From NCBI GenBank assembly GCA_963922455.1, contig CAWUIO010000009.1:1-64000 (forward strand): a DNA stretch of 64,000 nt, given 5' to 3'. The DNA is from CAWUIO01 sp963922455 (GTDB taxonomy: Bacteria > Bacteroidota > Bacteroidia > Cytophagales > Microscillaceae). Positions 37,149-46,160 of this stretch are shown here, in pieces. The translations under genes and the position numbers were made by a program. The stretch's first letter is position 1, and every line of letters starts with the position of its first letter. The notes below the pieces were generated by a model that worked only from the letters and a program-made list of their open reading frames with translations, made no database searches and was not told the DNA's origin.

Positions 37149-37231
37149 AATCCAGTTCTATTTAGCCGGGGATTGATTATCAAATTTTATCTTTTTCACT
37201 ACTTACAAGCAATCTATGCCTGATTGTCCAT

Positions 37232-37360
37232 TGGCTTAGGGATGGAGCGGCCTGTTTGAGCCCGCCGCTGGCTGTGGGGGAGCCGGCGAGTAGCGACAGC
37301 CCGACCCGCGCCGGCAGACATGTAAAAAAAGGCAATTAGGGTATTGCGCGGGGAAGCCCC
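37232..37360 (-). repeat. Dispersed structured repeat, copy 7
   Basis: GGCTT/AAGCC closing stem and CCCGCGC/GCGCGGG internal stem intact. It lies in the divergent region between the VWA gene and ispG. The rest of this 460-nt gap holds the ispG promoter and nothing else recognised. Confidence 0.88.
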
Positions 37361-37565
37361 CATCCCTCCCAATCGGTATATAAGCTTAGTGAGCAATCAC
37401 GTAAAATTAAGACAATTCCCCGGAAATGCTTGGAAAATTGATTTTTTCCCGAATACCTAATGAACATTACTAAGTTTTTTAACACTTTTTAGAATCTTTC
37501 CCCTCTTCCTGAAGTTATGCATAGGGATAGTAGTTCGGAATAAGACTAAATTATTCGGAATTTAC

Positions 37566-37573
37566 TACTTTTG
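37566..37573 (+). promoter_or_regulatory. Candidate -7 box for ispG
   Basis: TACTTTTG, an exact TAnnTTTG match. It overlaps an in-frame TTG at 37571, which therefore cannot be the start codon if this promoter is used; the ATG at 37610 would be about 30 nt inside the message. Confidence 0.5.
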
Positions 37574-37609
37574 CCTAAATTCAATTTTTCACCAATCATT
37601 TTGGTATTT

Positions 37610-39622
37610 ATGCTGGATGCAAATGCCCTTCCGATGGATTCTGATTCACACGCAAAGCCCAAGCTATATTGTCCTTCCCTCACCCAATACCAAAGACGGA
37701 AAACCATAGAGGTCAACATAGGAGATGTTCCCCTGGGTGGGAATAATCCTATCCGGGTGCAATCTATGACCACCGTAGATACGATGGATACCTTGGGCTC
37801 GGTAGAGCAATCCATACGTATGATTGAAGCCGGTTGTGAATATGTGCGGATTACCGCCCCAAGTATCAAAGAGGCCCAAAACCTGGAAAATATAAAGAAA
37901 GAGCTTCGCCAGAGAGGGTATCCTACCCCATTGGTGGCCGATATACATTTTACACCAAATGCCGCCGAGCTGGCCGCTCGAATTGTAGAGAAAGTTCGGG
38001 TAAACCCCGGCAACTACGCCGATAAAAAACGCTTTGAGGTGATTGAGTATACCGATGCCAGTTATGAGGAAGAGTTGGCCCGTATCCGAGAGCGGTTTAC
38101 CCCCCTCGTTAAAATCTGTAAGGAGTATGGTACGGCTATGCGTATCGGGACAAATCACGGCTCCCTTTCTGACCGTATTATGAGTCGTTACGGCGATACC
38201 CCCCTGGGTATGGTCGAGTCGGCCCTGGAGTTTTTACGAATTTGTGAAGACCACAATTACTACGATATCGTGATCTCGATGAAAGCCAGCAATACCCGCG
38301 TGATGGTACAAGCCTACCGTTTATTGGTGCAAAAGCTGGACGAAGAAGGTTTCAAACCGTATCCCCTGCACCTAGGTGTAACCGAGGCCGGCGATGGAGA
38401 AGATGGCAGGATTAAATCGGCTGTGGGAATCGGCACGCTGCTAGAAGATGGCTTGGGCGATACGGTACGGGTATCCCTTACCGAAGAACCCGAAATGGAA
38501 ATGCCGGTGGCTCAAAAACTGATAGATCGCTACCAGAAACGGGTGCCCCACGCTAGTATTCCGCCCCTGGTCCATATCCCCAAAGATCCGTACGCGTATG
38601 CGCGTAGAGAAACGCAAGAAGTATTAAATTTTGGCGGGGGCAATGTTCCCCGAGTCATTGCCGACCTGAGTCGCCTGGCCCCATTAGAGCCCGAAGATTT
38701 TAAAAGTGTCGGCCATACGTACCTACCTGCCCTGGATAAATGGGGCATGAGCGATACCGGAGCCGATTATGTCTACCTGGGCGAGCAAACGGTACCGTTT
38801 ATGTTCCCCAATGGGCTAAAAGCCCTACAAAACTTTGGTGCTTGGCAAGCTGAAAAAGAAGAATCTTTTCCAGTTTTTGATAAAGAAACCTTTTTAAAAG
38901 AAGATAAGCGCTCCCCACAAGCCAATTTCCTAAGGATTTCTCTCCCCGAAATAGACGAATCCCTGTTAAGAAAAATGGCCGAGACCGAATCCTTGATTTT
39001 GATGCTAGGTACTCAAAATCATCACGCCATGCCCGAGCTTCGCCGCATTTTCTTTTTATTGATGGAGCATAAAATCTCCCTACCCTGCGTTATTGTGAGA
39101 GACTACGACACAGAGGATGAAGAATCCTTTCAGTTATTTGCGGCAACCGATGCGGGAGGACTTCTCATTGATGGTTTGGGTGACGGAATTATCATCTCAC
39201 CCCAGCCGAAAAAGGAATACCCAGAACGGGCTGAGCTTCTCGCTTTCTTGCAACAAGCCAATCAGATTGGTTTTGGAATATTACAAGCGGCCCGTACGCG
39301 AATGACCAAAACCGAATACATTTCCTGTCCTTCCTGTGGAAGGACCTTGTTTGACTTGCAGGAAACGACCGCGATGATCCGTAAACGTACCGACCACTTA
39401 AAAGGCGTTAAGATCGGGATTATGGGCTGTATCGTCAACGGTCCCGGAGAAATGGCCGATGCCGATTATGGCTATGTAGGATCGGGTAAAGGAAAAATCA
39501 CCCTCTATCGCGGCCAAGAAGTCGTGAAGCGTTCGGTCCCTTCTGAGTATGCCGTGGATGAGCTTATTGAGTTGATCCGGGAAGATGGGAAATGGATCGA
39601 GCCCAAGGTAATGGCAGAATAA
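37610..39622 (+). CDS. ispG: 4-hydroxy-3-methylbut-2-enyl diphosphate synthase, long form
   Basis: Penultimate enzyme of the MEP isoprenoid pathway; a [4Fe-4S] enzyme reducing MEcPP to HMBPP. TIM-barrel N-terminus (NNPIRVQSMTTVDTMDT), then an extra middle domain of about 200 residues seen in plant, chlamydial and Bacteroidota enzymes. The C-terminal cluster domain has its cysteines in SCPSCGRTLFD and GIMGCIVNGPGEM. With the ATG at 37610 the protein has 670 residues. Dxs at 47820-49742 belongs to the same pathway but is not linked. Confidence 0.96.
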   Translation: MLDANALPMDSDSHAKPKLYCPSLTQYQRRKTIEVNIGDVPLGGNNPIRVQSMTTVDTMDTLGSVEQSIRMIEAGCEYVRITAPSIKEAQNLENIKKELRQRGYPTPLVADIHFTPNAAELAARIVEKVRVNPGNYADKKRFEVIEYTDASYEEELARIRERFTPLVKICKEYGTAMRIGTNHGSLSDRIMSRYGDTPLGMVESALEFLRICEDHNYYDIVISMKASNTRVMVQAYRLLVQKLDEEGFKPYPLHLGVTEAGDGEDGRIKSAVGIGTLLEDGLGDTVRVSLTEEPEMEMPVAQKLIDRYQKRVPHASIPPLVHIPKDPYAYARRETQEVLNFGGGNVPRVIADLSRLAPLEPEDFKSVGHTYLPALDKWGMSDTGADYVYLGEQTVPFMFPNGLKALQNFGAWQAEKEESFPVFDKETFLKEDKRSPQANFLRISLPEIDESLLRKMAETESLILMLGTQNHHAMPELRRIFFLLMEHKISLPCVIVRDYDTEDEESFQLFAATDAGGLLIDGLGDGIIISPQPKKEYPERAELLAFLQQANQIGFGILQAARTRMTKTEYISCPSCGRTLFDLQETTAMIRKRTDHLKGVKIGIMGCIVNGPGEMADADYGYVGSGKGKITLYRGQEVVKRSVPSEYAVDELIELIREDGKWIEPKVMAE

Positions 39623-39676
39623 AAACCCAAGGCAAAACATTTCGCCTTCAAAACTGCTTCATAAAAGAAAATTATT

Positions 39677-39877
39677 ATGAGTCATAAAGAAAATCGCGTA
39701 AAACACTTCTTCCGATTTGGGGAAGTATTTAGTTATTTCATTCGGGTATTCCGAAAGCCCGATCCGTCTCATCCCAGCAATTTTAACTTGCGTGTCATGC
39801 ACGGGATCAACCGGATTTCTATCGTCATGTTTTTGATATGTCTGATCATTATCATCTCGCGACGCCTGTTCTTTTAA
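39677..39877 (+). CDS. Small single-TM protein, DUF6728-like
   Basis: 66 residues: a basic N-terminal half with FFRFGEVFSYFIRVFRKPDP and a C-terminal membrane helix (SIVMFLICLIIIISRRLFF). This pattern is a recurrent small Bacteroidota family. It sits 54 nt after ispG and 51 nt before the TraB gene, all on the + strand, so it is probably co-transcribed. Confidence 0.75.
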   Translation: MSHKENRVKHFFRFGEVFSYFIRVFRKPDPSHPSNFNLRVMHGINRISIVMFLICLIIIISRRLFF

Positions 39878-39928
39878 TTTTGCATTCCTTTTACTAAAAA
39901 AGCCCAGCTTGAACAAATCTCTGCCCTC

Positions 39929-40870
39929 ATGAAAAAAACCATCTTATATATCTGTTTGTTCTTTGGGGCAGTGTTATCCAGCTTGCCTGCCCTGGCCCAA
40001 GAAACGCACTGGGACAATTCCATTTTTTGGGAGATCCGTGGGGCACAACACGCTGGGCCTAGCTATTTGTTTGGTACACATCATTTACACGCCATTGAGT
40101 TTGTAGAACAAAGCCCCCTGATTGACAGCTTGCTACAAAGTACAGATTTGTTCTTGGGTGAGATCGTGATTGAGGAAAATGATCTAAGCCTCATGCAAAA
40201 GTTTACGTCCTCCTTGTTGATGAAAGAAAATTCACTCCAAAACCTACTCAGCGAGGAAGATTATCAGGCAACGGATAAATGCCTTAGAAAATACTTGGGG
40301 ATCGGCTTAACCCCCTTTAACAACTTCAAGCCGATTTTTCTCTACCAAATCATCATGGTGGCCAAGTATATGGAAGCGGAGTCGGATGAAAGCGGGGCCC
40401 GACCCAATTTGATGGAGAGCTCCCTGAGCAGCTCTATGGATGGGTATTTTCAAAAAAGAGCCCGGGAATTAAACAAGGAAGTGCAAGGCTTAGAAACCAT
40501 CGACGAACAGTTTTCGGCTTTGTATGACGGATACTCCTTAGAACGCCAGGTAGACATGTTGCTGGAAATGGTTTACGACCAAGATGGCTCTTCTACCGAT
40601 GAAATGAACCAGCTCAATGAATTGTATGTAAAACAAGACTTGAACGGGCTGCTCCAGGTTATGGAGAGCAATACCGACCCCGAAGAGCTGGAAAGTTTAC
40701 TGGTAAACCGCAATGAGCAATGGATTATCCGCTTGCGAGAGGTTTTAAAAAGTGATCAAAACGCATTTATAGCCGTGGGGGCCGGGCACCTTCCAGGAAA
40801 ATACGGTCTTTTGCATCTTTTAAAAAGTGCGGGCTATGAGGTCCGCCCGGTCCGCATTCACGTTGAGTAA
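39929..40870 (+). CDS. TraB/GumN-family exported protein
   Basis: 313 residues with a signal peptide ending LPALAQE. TraB/GumN fold signatures: SYLFGTHHLHAIEFV with the GTxH motif near the start, and FIAVGAGHLPGKYGLLHLLK near the end. The family is related to metal-dependent peptidase-like proteins, but its activity in bacteria is not settled. It is followed after 13 nt by the FMN-reductase gene. Confidence 0.9.
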   Translation: MKKTILYICLFFGAVLSSLPALAQETHWDNSIFWEIRGAQHAGPSYLFGTHHLHAIEFVEQSPLIDSLLQSTDLFLGEIVIEENDLSLMQKFTSSLLMKENSLQNLLSEEDYQATDKCLRKYLGIGLTPFNNFKPIFLYQIIMVAKYMEAESDESGARPNLMESSLSSSMDGYFQKRARELNKEVQGLETIDEQFSALYDGYSLERQVDMLLEMVYDQDGSSTDEMNQLNELYVKQDLNGLLQVMESNTDPEELESLLVNRNEQWIIRLREVLKSDQNAFIAVGAGHLPGKYGLLHLLKSAGYEVRPVRIHVE

Positions 40871-40883
40871 CTATTTTTGACTT

Positions 40884-41408
40884 ATGATTACTATTATATG
40901 CGGTACCAATCGTTCAGATTCCAATTCCAGGCTTATGGCCGAGTACTACTTGGCTCAGCTCCAAAAGCACCACGTGACGGCCCGCATACTTGACCTCATG
41001 CAACTCCCAGACGATGTTATTGCCTCTGCCTTGTACGAAAACGCGGGTAAAAATCCGCATTTTGCCCAATATCAGCAAGCCGTAGACACGAGTGATAAAT
41101 TCATTTTTATTGTTCCAGAATACAATGGCTCCTTCCCGGGTGTCTTAAAAGTGTTTATTGATGCCCTCCGTTACCCCGATTCTTTGCAAAACAAAATGGC
41201 CGCTTTGGTGGGTTTATCATCCGGTATGCAGGGGGGGGCATTGGCCTTGAGCCATCTCAATGATATCTTATCTTATTTGGGTACCGATGTTATCAGTTTG
41301 CGCATTAAAATCCCGTTTATTGCCCGTAATTTTCAGGACGGGGCCTTGCAAGATAGCTTTATTGAAGGGCTCATTCAAGATCAAATTCAAAAGCTAATCT
41401 CCCTCTAA
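40884..41408 (+). CDS. NADPH-dependent FMN reductase family protein
   Basis: 174-residue flavodoxin-like oxidoreductase: IICGTNRSDSNSRLMAEYY for the FMN phosphate and VPEYNGSFPGVLKVFIDALR for the isoalloxazine ring. Probably reduces quinones, azo compounds or free FMN; the physiological substrate is not predictable. Last gene of the ispG-TraB run; repeat copy 8 follows 11 nt later. Confidence 0.92.
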   Translation: MITIICGTNRSDSNSRLMAEYYLAQLQKHHVTARILDLMQLPDDVIASALYENAGKNPHFAQYQQAVDTSDKFIFIVPEYNGSFPGVLKVFIDALRYPDSLQNKMAALVGLSSGMQGGALALSHLNDILSYLGTDVISLRIKIPFIARNFQDGALQDSFIEGLIQDQIQKLISL

Positions 41409-41419
41409 ACTTCGTAGGT

Positions 41420-41552
41420 GGGGCTTGCCCGCGCCCCCAAAAAATCCTATCCGATTTGACATCTCTGCCGGCGCGGGCCGGGCTTTCGCTACTCGCTGCC
41501 TTTACGCACCGGGCCCGCACGAGCTCAAACAGGCCGCTCTATCCCTAAGCCA
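41420..41552 (+). repeat. Dispersed structured repeat, copy 8
   Basis: GGCTT/AAGCC closing stem and GCCCGCGC/GCGCGGGC internal stem intact. It lies between convergent genes and could act as a terminator-like structure here. Confidence 0.9.
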
Positions 41553-41604
41553 GAGAGAGCAGAGAAGCGGGAGGAGTGACAAAAACGGGGCTGCTCTCCA
41601 AAGC

Positions 41605-42474
41605 CTACTCCCAGGCACAAATACAGGCCTTTAGCAATTCTGGGTCAGATGCCGACTCTATGACCCCCAATTCGGTCAAATAGGTAAGGACTTTTTCAAT
41701 AGCTGCCCGAGATAAATGGGGGCTCACTTGCCACTCCGTAAAGGCAAACCAAGTAGCCACATCTTCCAAACGAAGGGCATATTTATCGGCGATATAGCGG
41801 ATTTTACTGGATTTATCGTGATAAGAAAGGGCTTCTTTCACTACTTCCAACAAGGGCAATATCTCATTGGCCCGCTCCTCGATAATCTCCTTACGGGCTA
41901 CCAGGACAAAGCAGGGCCAAGGGGTAAGGCATTCGCCAATGCGGCGCCATTCTCCCGAGTCTACCAAGGGTTTGGTGGTAAATTTTTCCCACATAAAAGC
42001 ATCGGCCTGACCTTCTTTTAAAGCTTTTCTTGCCCCTTCCATATTTCCTACTAGCTCAAAGGATAGGTCTTGAGGAGCCCAAGCGTTTTGTTTGGCTAGG
42101 ACAAAACTCATCAGGTGCGAGCCCGAATGGTAGCGGCTTATCGCAAAACGTTTCCCTTCCAAAGCCTGGATCGAGGCCCATGGGCTTGGGGCCGCCACGT
42201 GGATACCCCAATTAAGGGCACTATTCACATAAGTTCCAAGGATTTGGAAGGTCTTCCCGGTTTGAATACCCGCTACCGACCCTTCCGTAAGCATAATGGC
42301 CAGATCCAGTTCATTTTGCTCCAAGGCCTCGCTCATAGCTCCGGTCCCTCCGGGAAAATCTTGCCAAGTAAATGAAAAATCTAGCTTTTGGTGTAAGTCG
42401 GTTTCTTGGACTAAGTGCCAAGGATAATTAAAGTGTTCGGGTACTCCTCCCACTCGTAAAGGAGAAAAACTCAT
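41605..42474 (-). CDS. Periplasmic-binding-protein-like fold, cytoplasmic (Ca3427-type)
   Basis: 289 residues with a two-lobed substrate-binding fold related to NMT1/THI5 and ABC binding proteins: LRVGGVPEHFNYPW at the start, LDLAIMLTEGSVAG, KRFAISRYHSGSHLM and ADAFMWEKFTTKPLVD. There is no signal peptide and no ABC permease nearby, so it is not a conventional transporter component. It resembles the eukaryotic and bacterial Ca3427-like group. Ligand unknown. Confidence 0.7.
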   Translation of the reverse strand: MSFSPLRVGGVPEHFNYPWHLVQETDLHQKLDFSFTWQDFPGGTGAMSEALEQNELDLAIMLTEGSVAGIQTGKTFQILGTYVNSALNWGIHVAAPSPWASIQALEGKRFAISRYHSGSHLMSFVLAKQNAWAPQDLSFELVGNMEGARKALKEGQADAFMWEKFTTKPLVDSGEWRRIGECLTPWPCFVLVARKEIIEERANEILPLLEVVKEALSYHDKSSKIRYIADKYALRLEDVATWFAFTEWQVSPHLSRAAIEKVLTYLTELGVIESASDPELLKACICAWE

Positions 42475-42516
42475 AGCGCAGGTTTAAGTTAAGAAAAAGA
42501 AACTCATAAAGGCTTA

Positions 42517-42689
42517 GCAACTGTTTAAATTTAATTATATGGGCTACAAAGGGCCATTTTAAAATAGAAATACGGGAACCTGATTTCATCAAATTTATCG
42601 CCCATAGCGCTGCTATGCGCTCCTTGTTGATTTCATCAGAACCCAAAACTGACCCTTTTCGCCGACAAAAACTAAACTTAAACAGTTTC
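42517..42689. mobile_element. MITE copy A, TSD TTA
   Basis: 173-bp non-coding element with terminal inverted repeats: left arm CAACTGTTTAAATTTAA, right arm (reverse complement) AAACTGTTTAAGTTTAG. It is flanked by TTA on both sides (42514-42516 and 42690-42692). About 85% of it is alignable with the copy at 55314-55474. The 3-bp TNA-type duplication is what IS5-family (IS1031-like) transposases make, so it is probably a non-autonomous derivative. Confidence 0.85.
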
Positions 42690-42736
42690 TTAAAACCTAT
42701 TAAAGGAATGTATTTTTTTTTACCCTAGCAAGTGTA

Positions 42737-43438
42737 TCATTCACAACCTTCTTGGCATTTCCCCTGGTAATCCCAAAACTCTAGTCTCTCCCCTTTTTTT
42801 AAACGGATTTGTTTTTCACTAAAATCCTGGGCTTCCTCGTACTCAACCGGGATCAGGATTTGCCCTTTTCGGTTTAAAAACCCAAACTTGCCTGCCCGTT
42901 CGACTTTGAGCAATCCCTTATGAAACTTCCAAACCCGATCATATAAAAAAGGAATAACGGTTTGCCCTTGCCTATCAATATAGCCTATCCTACCACCTTG
43001 ACTCACCCGAGCCAAGCCTTCAAAAAAATCTTCTACATGATCATACACCCGTGGGGTAATGGCTTGGCCTTGGGCGTCAATAAAACCGTACTTCCCCCCT
43101 TGCTCTACCCATACCCGGCCTTGGTGGTAATTGCCCGTCATATCGTATTGTAAGGGAATAATCTCTCGGCCACTGGTATCCAGAAAGCCCCACTTTCCAT
43201 TATTTTGTACCGAGGCCCGTAATTCGTGAAACTCAGCCGCCATTTGGTAACGGGGAATAACCAAGACTGTACTATCTTGGCGAATAAACCCCCAAAGATC
43301 GCCTGAGCGAATTAAGGCAAAGCCCTCGATAAACTGGCTAGTATAGTCTATCGTCATCTCTCCCGGATTTGTGCAAGCGGTCAAGAGGAAAAAGTAGAAG
43401 AGCCAAGACTTCACCCGGTGGATCTGATTTTTTTTCAT
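42737..43438 (-). CDS. WG-repeat lipoprotein
   Basis: 233 residues with a lipoprotein signal (FFLLTACTN, Cys22). It then has five to six WG repeats of the form NNGKWGFLDTSGREIIPLQY, GGKYGFIDAQGQAITPRVY and so on, predicted to form a beta-propeller-like surface. WG proteins in Bacteroidota are usually outer-membrane lipoproteins of unknown binding role. Confidence 0.9.
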   Translation of the reverse strand: MKKNQIHRVKSWLFYFFLLTACTNPGEMTIDYTSQFIEGFALIRSGDLWGFIRQDSTVLVIPRYQMAAEFHELRASVQNNGKWGFLDTSGREIIPLQYDMTGNYHQGRVWVEQGGKYGFIDAQGQAITPRVYDHVEDFFEGLARVSQGGRIGYIDRQGQTVIPFLYDRVWKFHKGLLKVERAGKFGFLNRKGQILIPVEYEEAQDFSEKQIRLKKGERLEFWDYQGKCQEGCE

Positions 43439-43489
43439 AGTTTTGAAAACCCTATTTTCTTATAAACCTTTTGTTTATCGCGTAGCTAT

Positions 43490-44518
43490 ATGAGTTTGCC
43501 AGGGAATGTACAAAAGATTTTAATCATTCAAACCGCATTTTTGGGCGATGTGGTTTTGGCTACGGTCCTAATTGAAAAATTAAAAAAGCAATATCCCAAT
43601 GCCCAGATAGACTTCTTGCTCCGAAAAGGCAATGAAAGCCTATTGAGAGGGCATCCGCGGCTCCGCCAGGTGCTCATTTGGGATAAAAGAAAAGATAAAT
43701 ACCGCAATGCCCGGAAAATTATTGGGCAAATCCGGCGGGAACGTTACGATGTGCTCTTCACTTTGCAGAGGTTTGCTAGTGGCGGTCTTTTCACCCTTTT
43801 TTCTGGGGCCCGACATACCCGGGGCTTCCGTAAAAATCCTCTTTCGTTTGCTTTTAGCCAGGCAATAGCCCATCAATTTGGAGAAGGTATCCACGAGGTA
43901 GACCGCAATATCCAACTCTTGGAAGGTTTTAGTGATTCTGAGAGAATCCGGCCAAAACTTTATCCTCAGGAAGCAGACTACCAAGCCGTAGAAAAATTTA
44001 AAAGGCTGCCCTATCTATGCTTGGCCCCAGCCTCGGTATGGCATACTAAGCAATTCCCGGCTTCCCAATGGGAGAAGTTTATCCGGGAAATACCCCAGGA
44101 CTACGTGATCTATTTACTAGGAAGCCCATCCGACCAGGAGCTTTGTGCATCTATTCGTCAAAACTCCGATCCTGACCGGGTAAGCAACTTGGCCGGTCAG
44201 CTGGGTTTACTGGCCTCTGCAGCCTTGATGGAGCACGCTCAAATGAATTTTGTCAATGACTCGGCGCCTATGCACCTTGCATCGGCGATGAATGCCCCGG
44301 TTTGTGCTATCTTTTGCTCTACCATTCCCGAATTTGGCTTTGGCCCCTTATCAGAAACTCGGTATATCGTAGAAGTAAAAGAGTCATTAGCTTGTCGGCC
44401 TTGTGGTTTACATGGCAAACGGGCCTGTCCGGAAGGCCATTTCCGTTGTGCTTTGGATATAGATATCCGGCAACTCTTGGATTGTATCCCTCCGCTACCC
44501 ACTTCCCGCCCCCAATAG
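43490..44518 (+). CDS. Glycosyltransferase family 9 (heptosyltransferase-like)
   Basis: 342 residues: ILIIQTAFLGDVVLATVLIE at the N-terminus and FVNDSAPMHLASAMNAPVCA near the C-terminus are the GT9 signatures. Adds heptose or a similar sugar to the lipopolysaccharide core. A late four-cysteine stretch (CRPCGLHGKRACPEGHFRC) is a common GT9 feature. It is followed after 10 nt by the LRR gene. Confidence 0.93.
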   Translation: MSLPGNVQKILIIQTAFLGDVVLATVLIEKLKKQYPNAQIDFLLRKGNESLLRGHPRLRQVLIWDKRKDKYRNARKIIGQIRRERYDVLFTLQRFASGGLFTLFSGARHTRGFRKNPLSFAFSQAIAHQFGEGIHEVDRNIQLLEGFSDSERIRPKLYPQEADYQAVEKFKRLPYLCLAPASVWHTKQFPASQWEKFIREIPQDYVIYLLGSPSDQELCASIRQNSDPDRVSNLAGQLGLLASAALMEHAQMNFVNDSAPMHLASAMNAPVCAIFCSTIPEFGFGPLSETRYIVEVKESLACRPCGLHGKRACPEGHFRCALDIDIRQLLDCIPPLPTSRPQ

Positions 44519-44528
44519 CCTTTTGATT

Positions 44529-45086
44529 ATGCCTGCTTCCTCCTCGCTTGAGAAACTTAAAAATGTATTATGCTCGGATAATCCCCAGCTCCAGCTTTTG
44601 GGTTTGCAGATGGCCGAGGGAGGACTCTTGACCGATGAAGTCAGAAAAATCATATCTAAAGATCCTAAAAAGGTATTGCTTTGCTTGGAGCATAATTTTC
44701 TCGGTATTTTGAGCAGCATTCAGTTTTTGTATCTACGTTGGCTCTACTTGGAAGCACTTCCCGACTCAGCCGGTTCTCTACAAAAGCTGATTATGCTGGA
44801 TATGGCCTATAATAACTTTTCGGAGCTTCCCCTCATCCTTACCCGCCTTGGAGGCCTGAAAAAGTTAAGACTGCCCAACAACCCCATACAGCATGTACCT
44901 GCCGCCATTGGCCGTATGTTGGGCCTGGAAGAGCTGGATCTTCGGGACAATCAGTTGCGCAACTTACCCATGGAGCTTTACCAGCTCCCACGCTTGCAAA
45001 AGGTATTTGTACAAGGTAATCCTTTGAGTGAGGCTTGTAAAAAGAAGATGCTGCCCTTGGTGGGGAGTGGGGTGTTGGAGTGGTAA
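44529..45086 (+). CDS. Leucine-rich-repeat protein
   Basis: 185 residues (ATG at 44529; an in-frame TTG lies 6 nt earlier). The N-terminal third is helical; then four to five LRRs of the 23-residue bacterial type (LPDSAGSLQKLIMLDMAYNN, LEELDLRDNQLRNLP, LQKVFVQGNPLS). No signal peptide, so cytoplasmic. Probably a protein-interaction module; probably co-transcribed with the GT9 gene. Confidence 0.88.
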   Translation: MPASSSLEKLKNVLCSDNPQLQLLGLQMAEGGLLTDEVRKIISKDPKKVLLCLEHNFLGILSSIQFLYLRWLYLEALPDSAGSLQKLIMLDMAYNNFSELPLILTRLGGLKKLRLPNNPIQHVPAAIGRMLGLEELDLRDNQLRNLPMELYQLPRLQKVFVQGNPLSEACKKKMLPLVGSGVLEW

Positions 45087-45099
45087 TGGTAGGTTTAAT

Positions 45100-46158
45100 T
45101 CATTTTTTAACTAAATAAAAAGTCCAGTTGTCTTTAATTTTTAACTCTGTACGTATAGTAATATCCGTTTTTGCCTTTACTGTTATAGAATCATAAGCTT
45201 TTTTGTTCACCTGGATTTCAATGATTTGCTCCTTATAAAACACACCTTTATTATCCTTTACTATTAAAAAATCACCTTTCTTTATTAAGTAGTTATCTAT
45301 TTGAAAACCAAGTATTTTTCTATCCCAGACTTGGTGAACTACCTTAATTTCTTGATATAAGTATTTGGTTTCTTGTTCAATGTAATTCACATTTAAAGCT
45401 CTAAATAACGCTTTACAATAAGACCTCATAAAAATAATCACATCTTCAATTGAGGACTTATCTAGTATATCATCAACATCAATTCCATGTGCAATTTCGT
45501 TCCTTCTTCTAACTAAATCATCGATTTTAGCATAAAATATTGAGGGTTCCATAGAGGCGATCCCCTTTTCAAATAGTCCTATTGCATTTGTAAAGTGTTC
45601 ATCTTTTCCTAAATATTCGTCCAGATTGATATGCAAGCGATTAAATATTTCGCAAATTTTTTTGTGTCTTAAATTACCAGCTTGAATAGTGAAGGCATCA
45701 GTATTAAGCTCGTAATTTTTAGGATTTTTCAAACAGTCGTTTAACTTTTCAAGTATCTCTTCTTTCTTTAAATGCTCATATTTGTCCCAACGTTTCTCGA
45801 GTATCATACTTATCAACCTATTTGAGAATTCAAAATGATTTTCTTTAAATGATAACTCATCATATGGAACTATTTTAGAGACTTTGTACAAGTACTCTCC
45901 TATCCAGATTGACACAAACCTTTCTAAAACACCATAAATAAAAATAATGATAACTTTGTATTCAAAAATCTTTTTATCTGCCCTGAATTCAGTTGATTTA
46001 TGATTTTGTTGAAATTGAGTTAAAAGTCGTCGTGTCTGCTCAGTGTCATTGTCTGAGAGTGAATGTTCAATAATTTTATTAACTGATTGAACATGGTTCA
46101 TATAAAAATATATTTTTTGTATTTCTTTTCCGAACTCTTCGAGTAATTCAACATTCAT
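45100..46158 (-). CDS. HEPN-domain protein (MAE_28990-like), partner of DUF262
   Basis: 352 residues. The HEPN ribonuclease motif RNEIAH (R219, H224) is intact in an all-helical context (DDLVRRRNEIAHGID). The C-terminal 100 residues are beta-rich and may bind a ligand or target. It matches the MAE_28990/MAE_18760 class of HEPN proteins, which typically lies next to DUF262 genes, as here. The start overlaps the upstream stop (TAGTGATG), so the two genes are translationally coupled; ATG at 46158 is preferred to GTG at 46161. Base composition is clearly more AT-rich than the surrounding genes, suggesting acquisition. Likely an RNA-cleaving effector. Confidence 0.82.
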   Translation of the reverse strand: MNVELLEEFGKEIQKIYFYMNHVQSVNKIIEHSLSDNDTEQTRRLLTQFQQNHKSTEFRADKKIFEYKVIIIFIYGVLERFVSIWIGEYLYKVSKIVPYDELSFKENHFEFSNRLISMILEKRWDKYEHLKKEEILEKLNDCLKNPKNYELNTDAFTIQAGNLRHKKICEIFNRLHINLDEYLGKDEHFTNAIGLFEKGIASMEPSIFYAKIDDLVRRRNEIAHGIDVDDILDKSSIEDVIIFMRSYCKALFRALNVNYIEQETKYLYQEIKVVHQVWDRKILGFQIDNYLIKKGDFLIVKDNKGVFYKEQIIEIQVNKKAYDSITVKAKTDITIRTELKIKDNWTFYLVKK

Positions 46159-46160
46159 CA

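Noticed and set aside
39629..39648. AAGGC/GCCTT hairpin after ispG
   Set aside because: Short stem with a mismatch and no U-tract; the following genes are probably co-transcribed.
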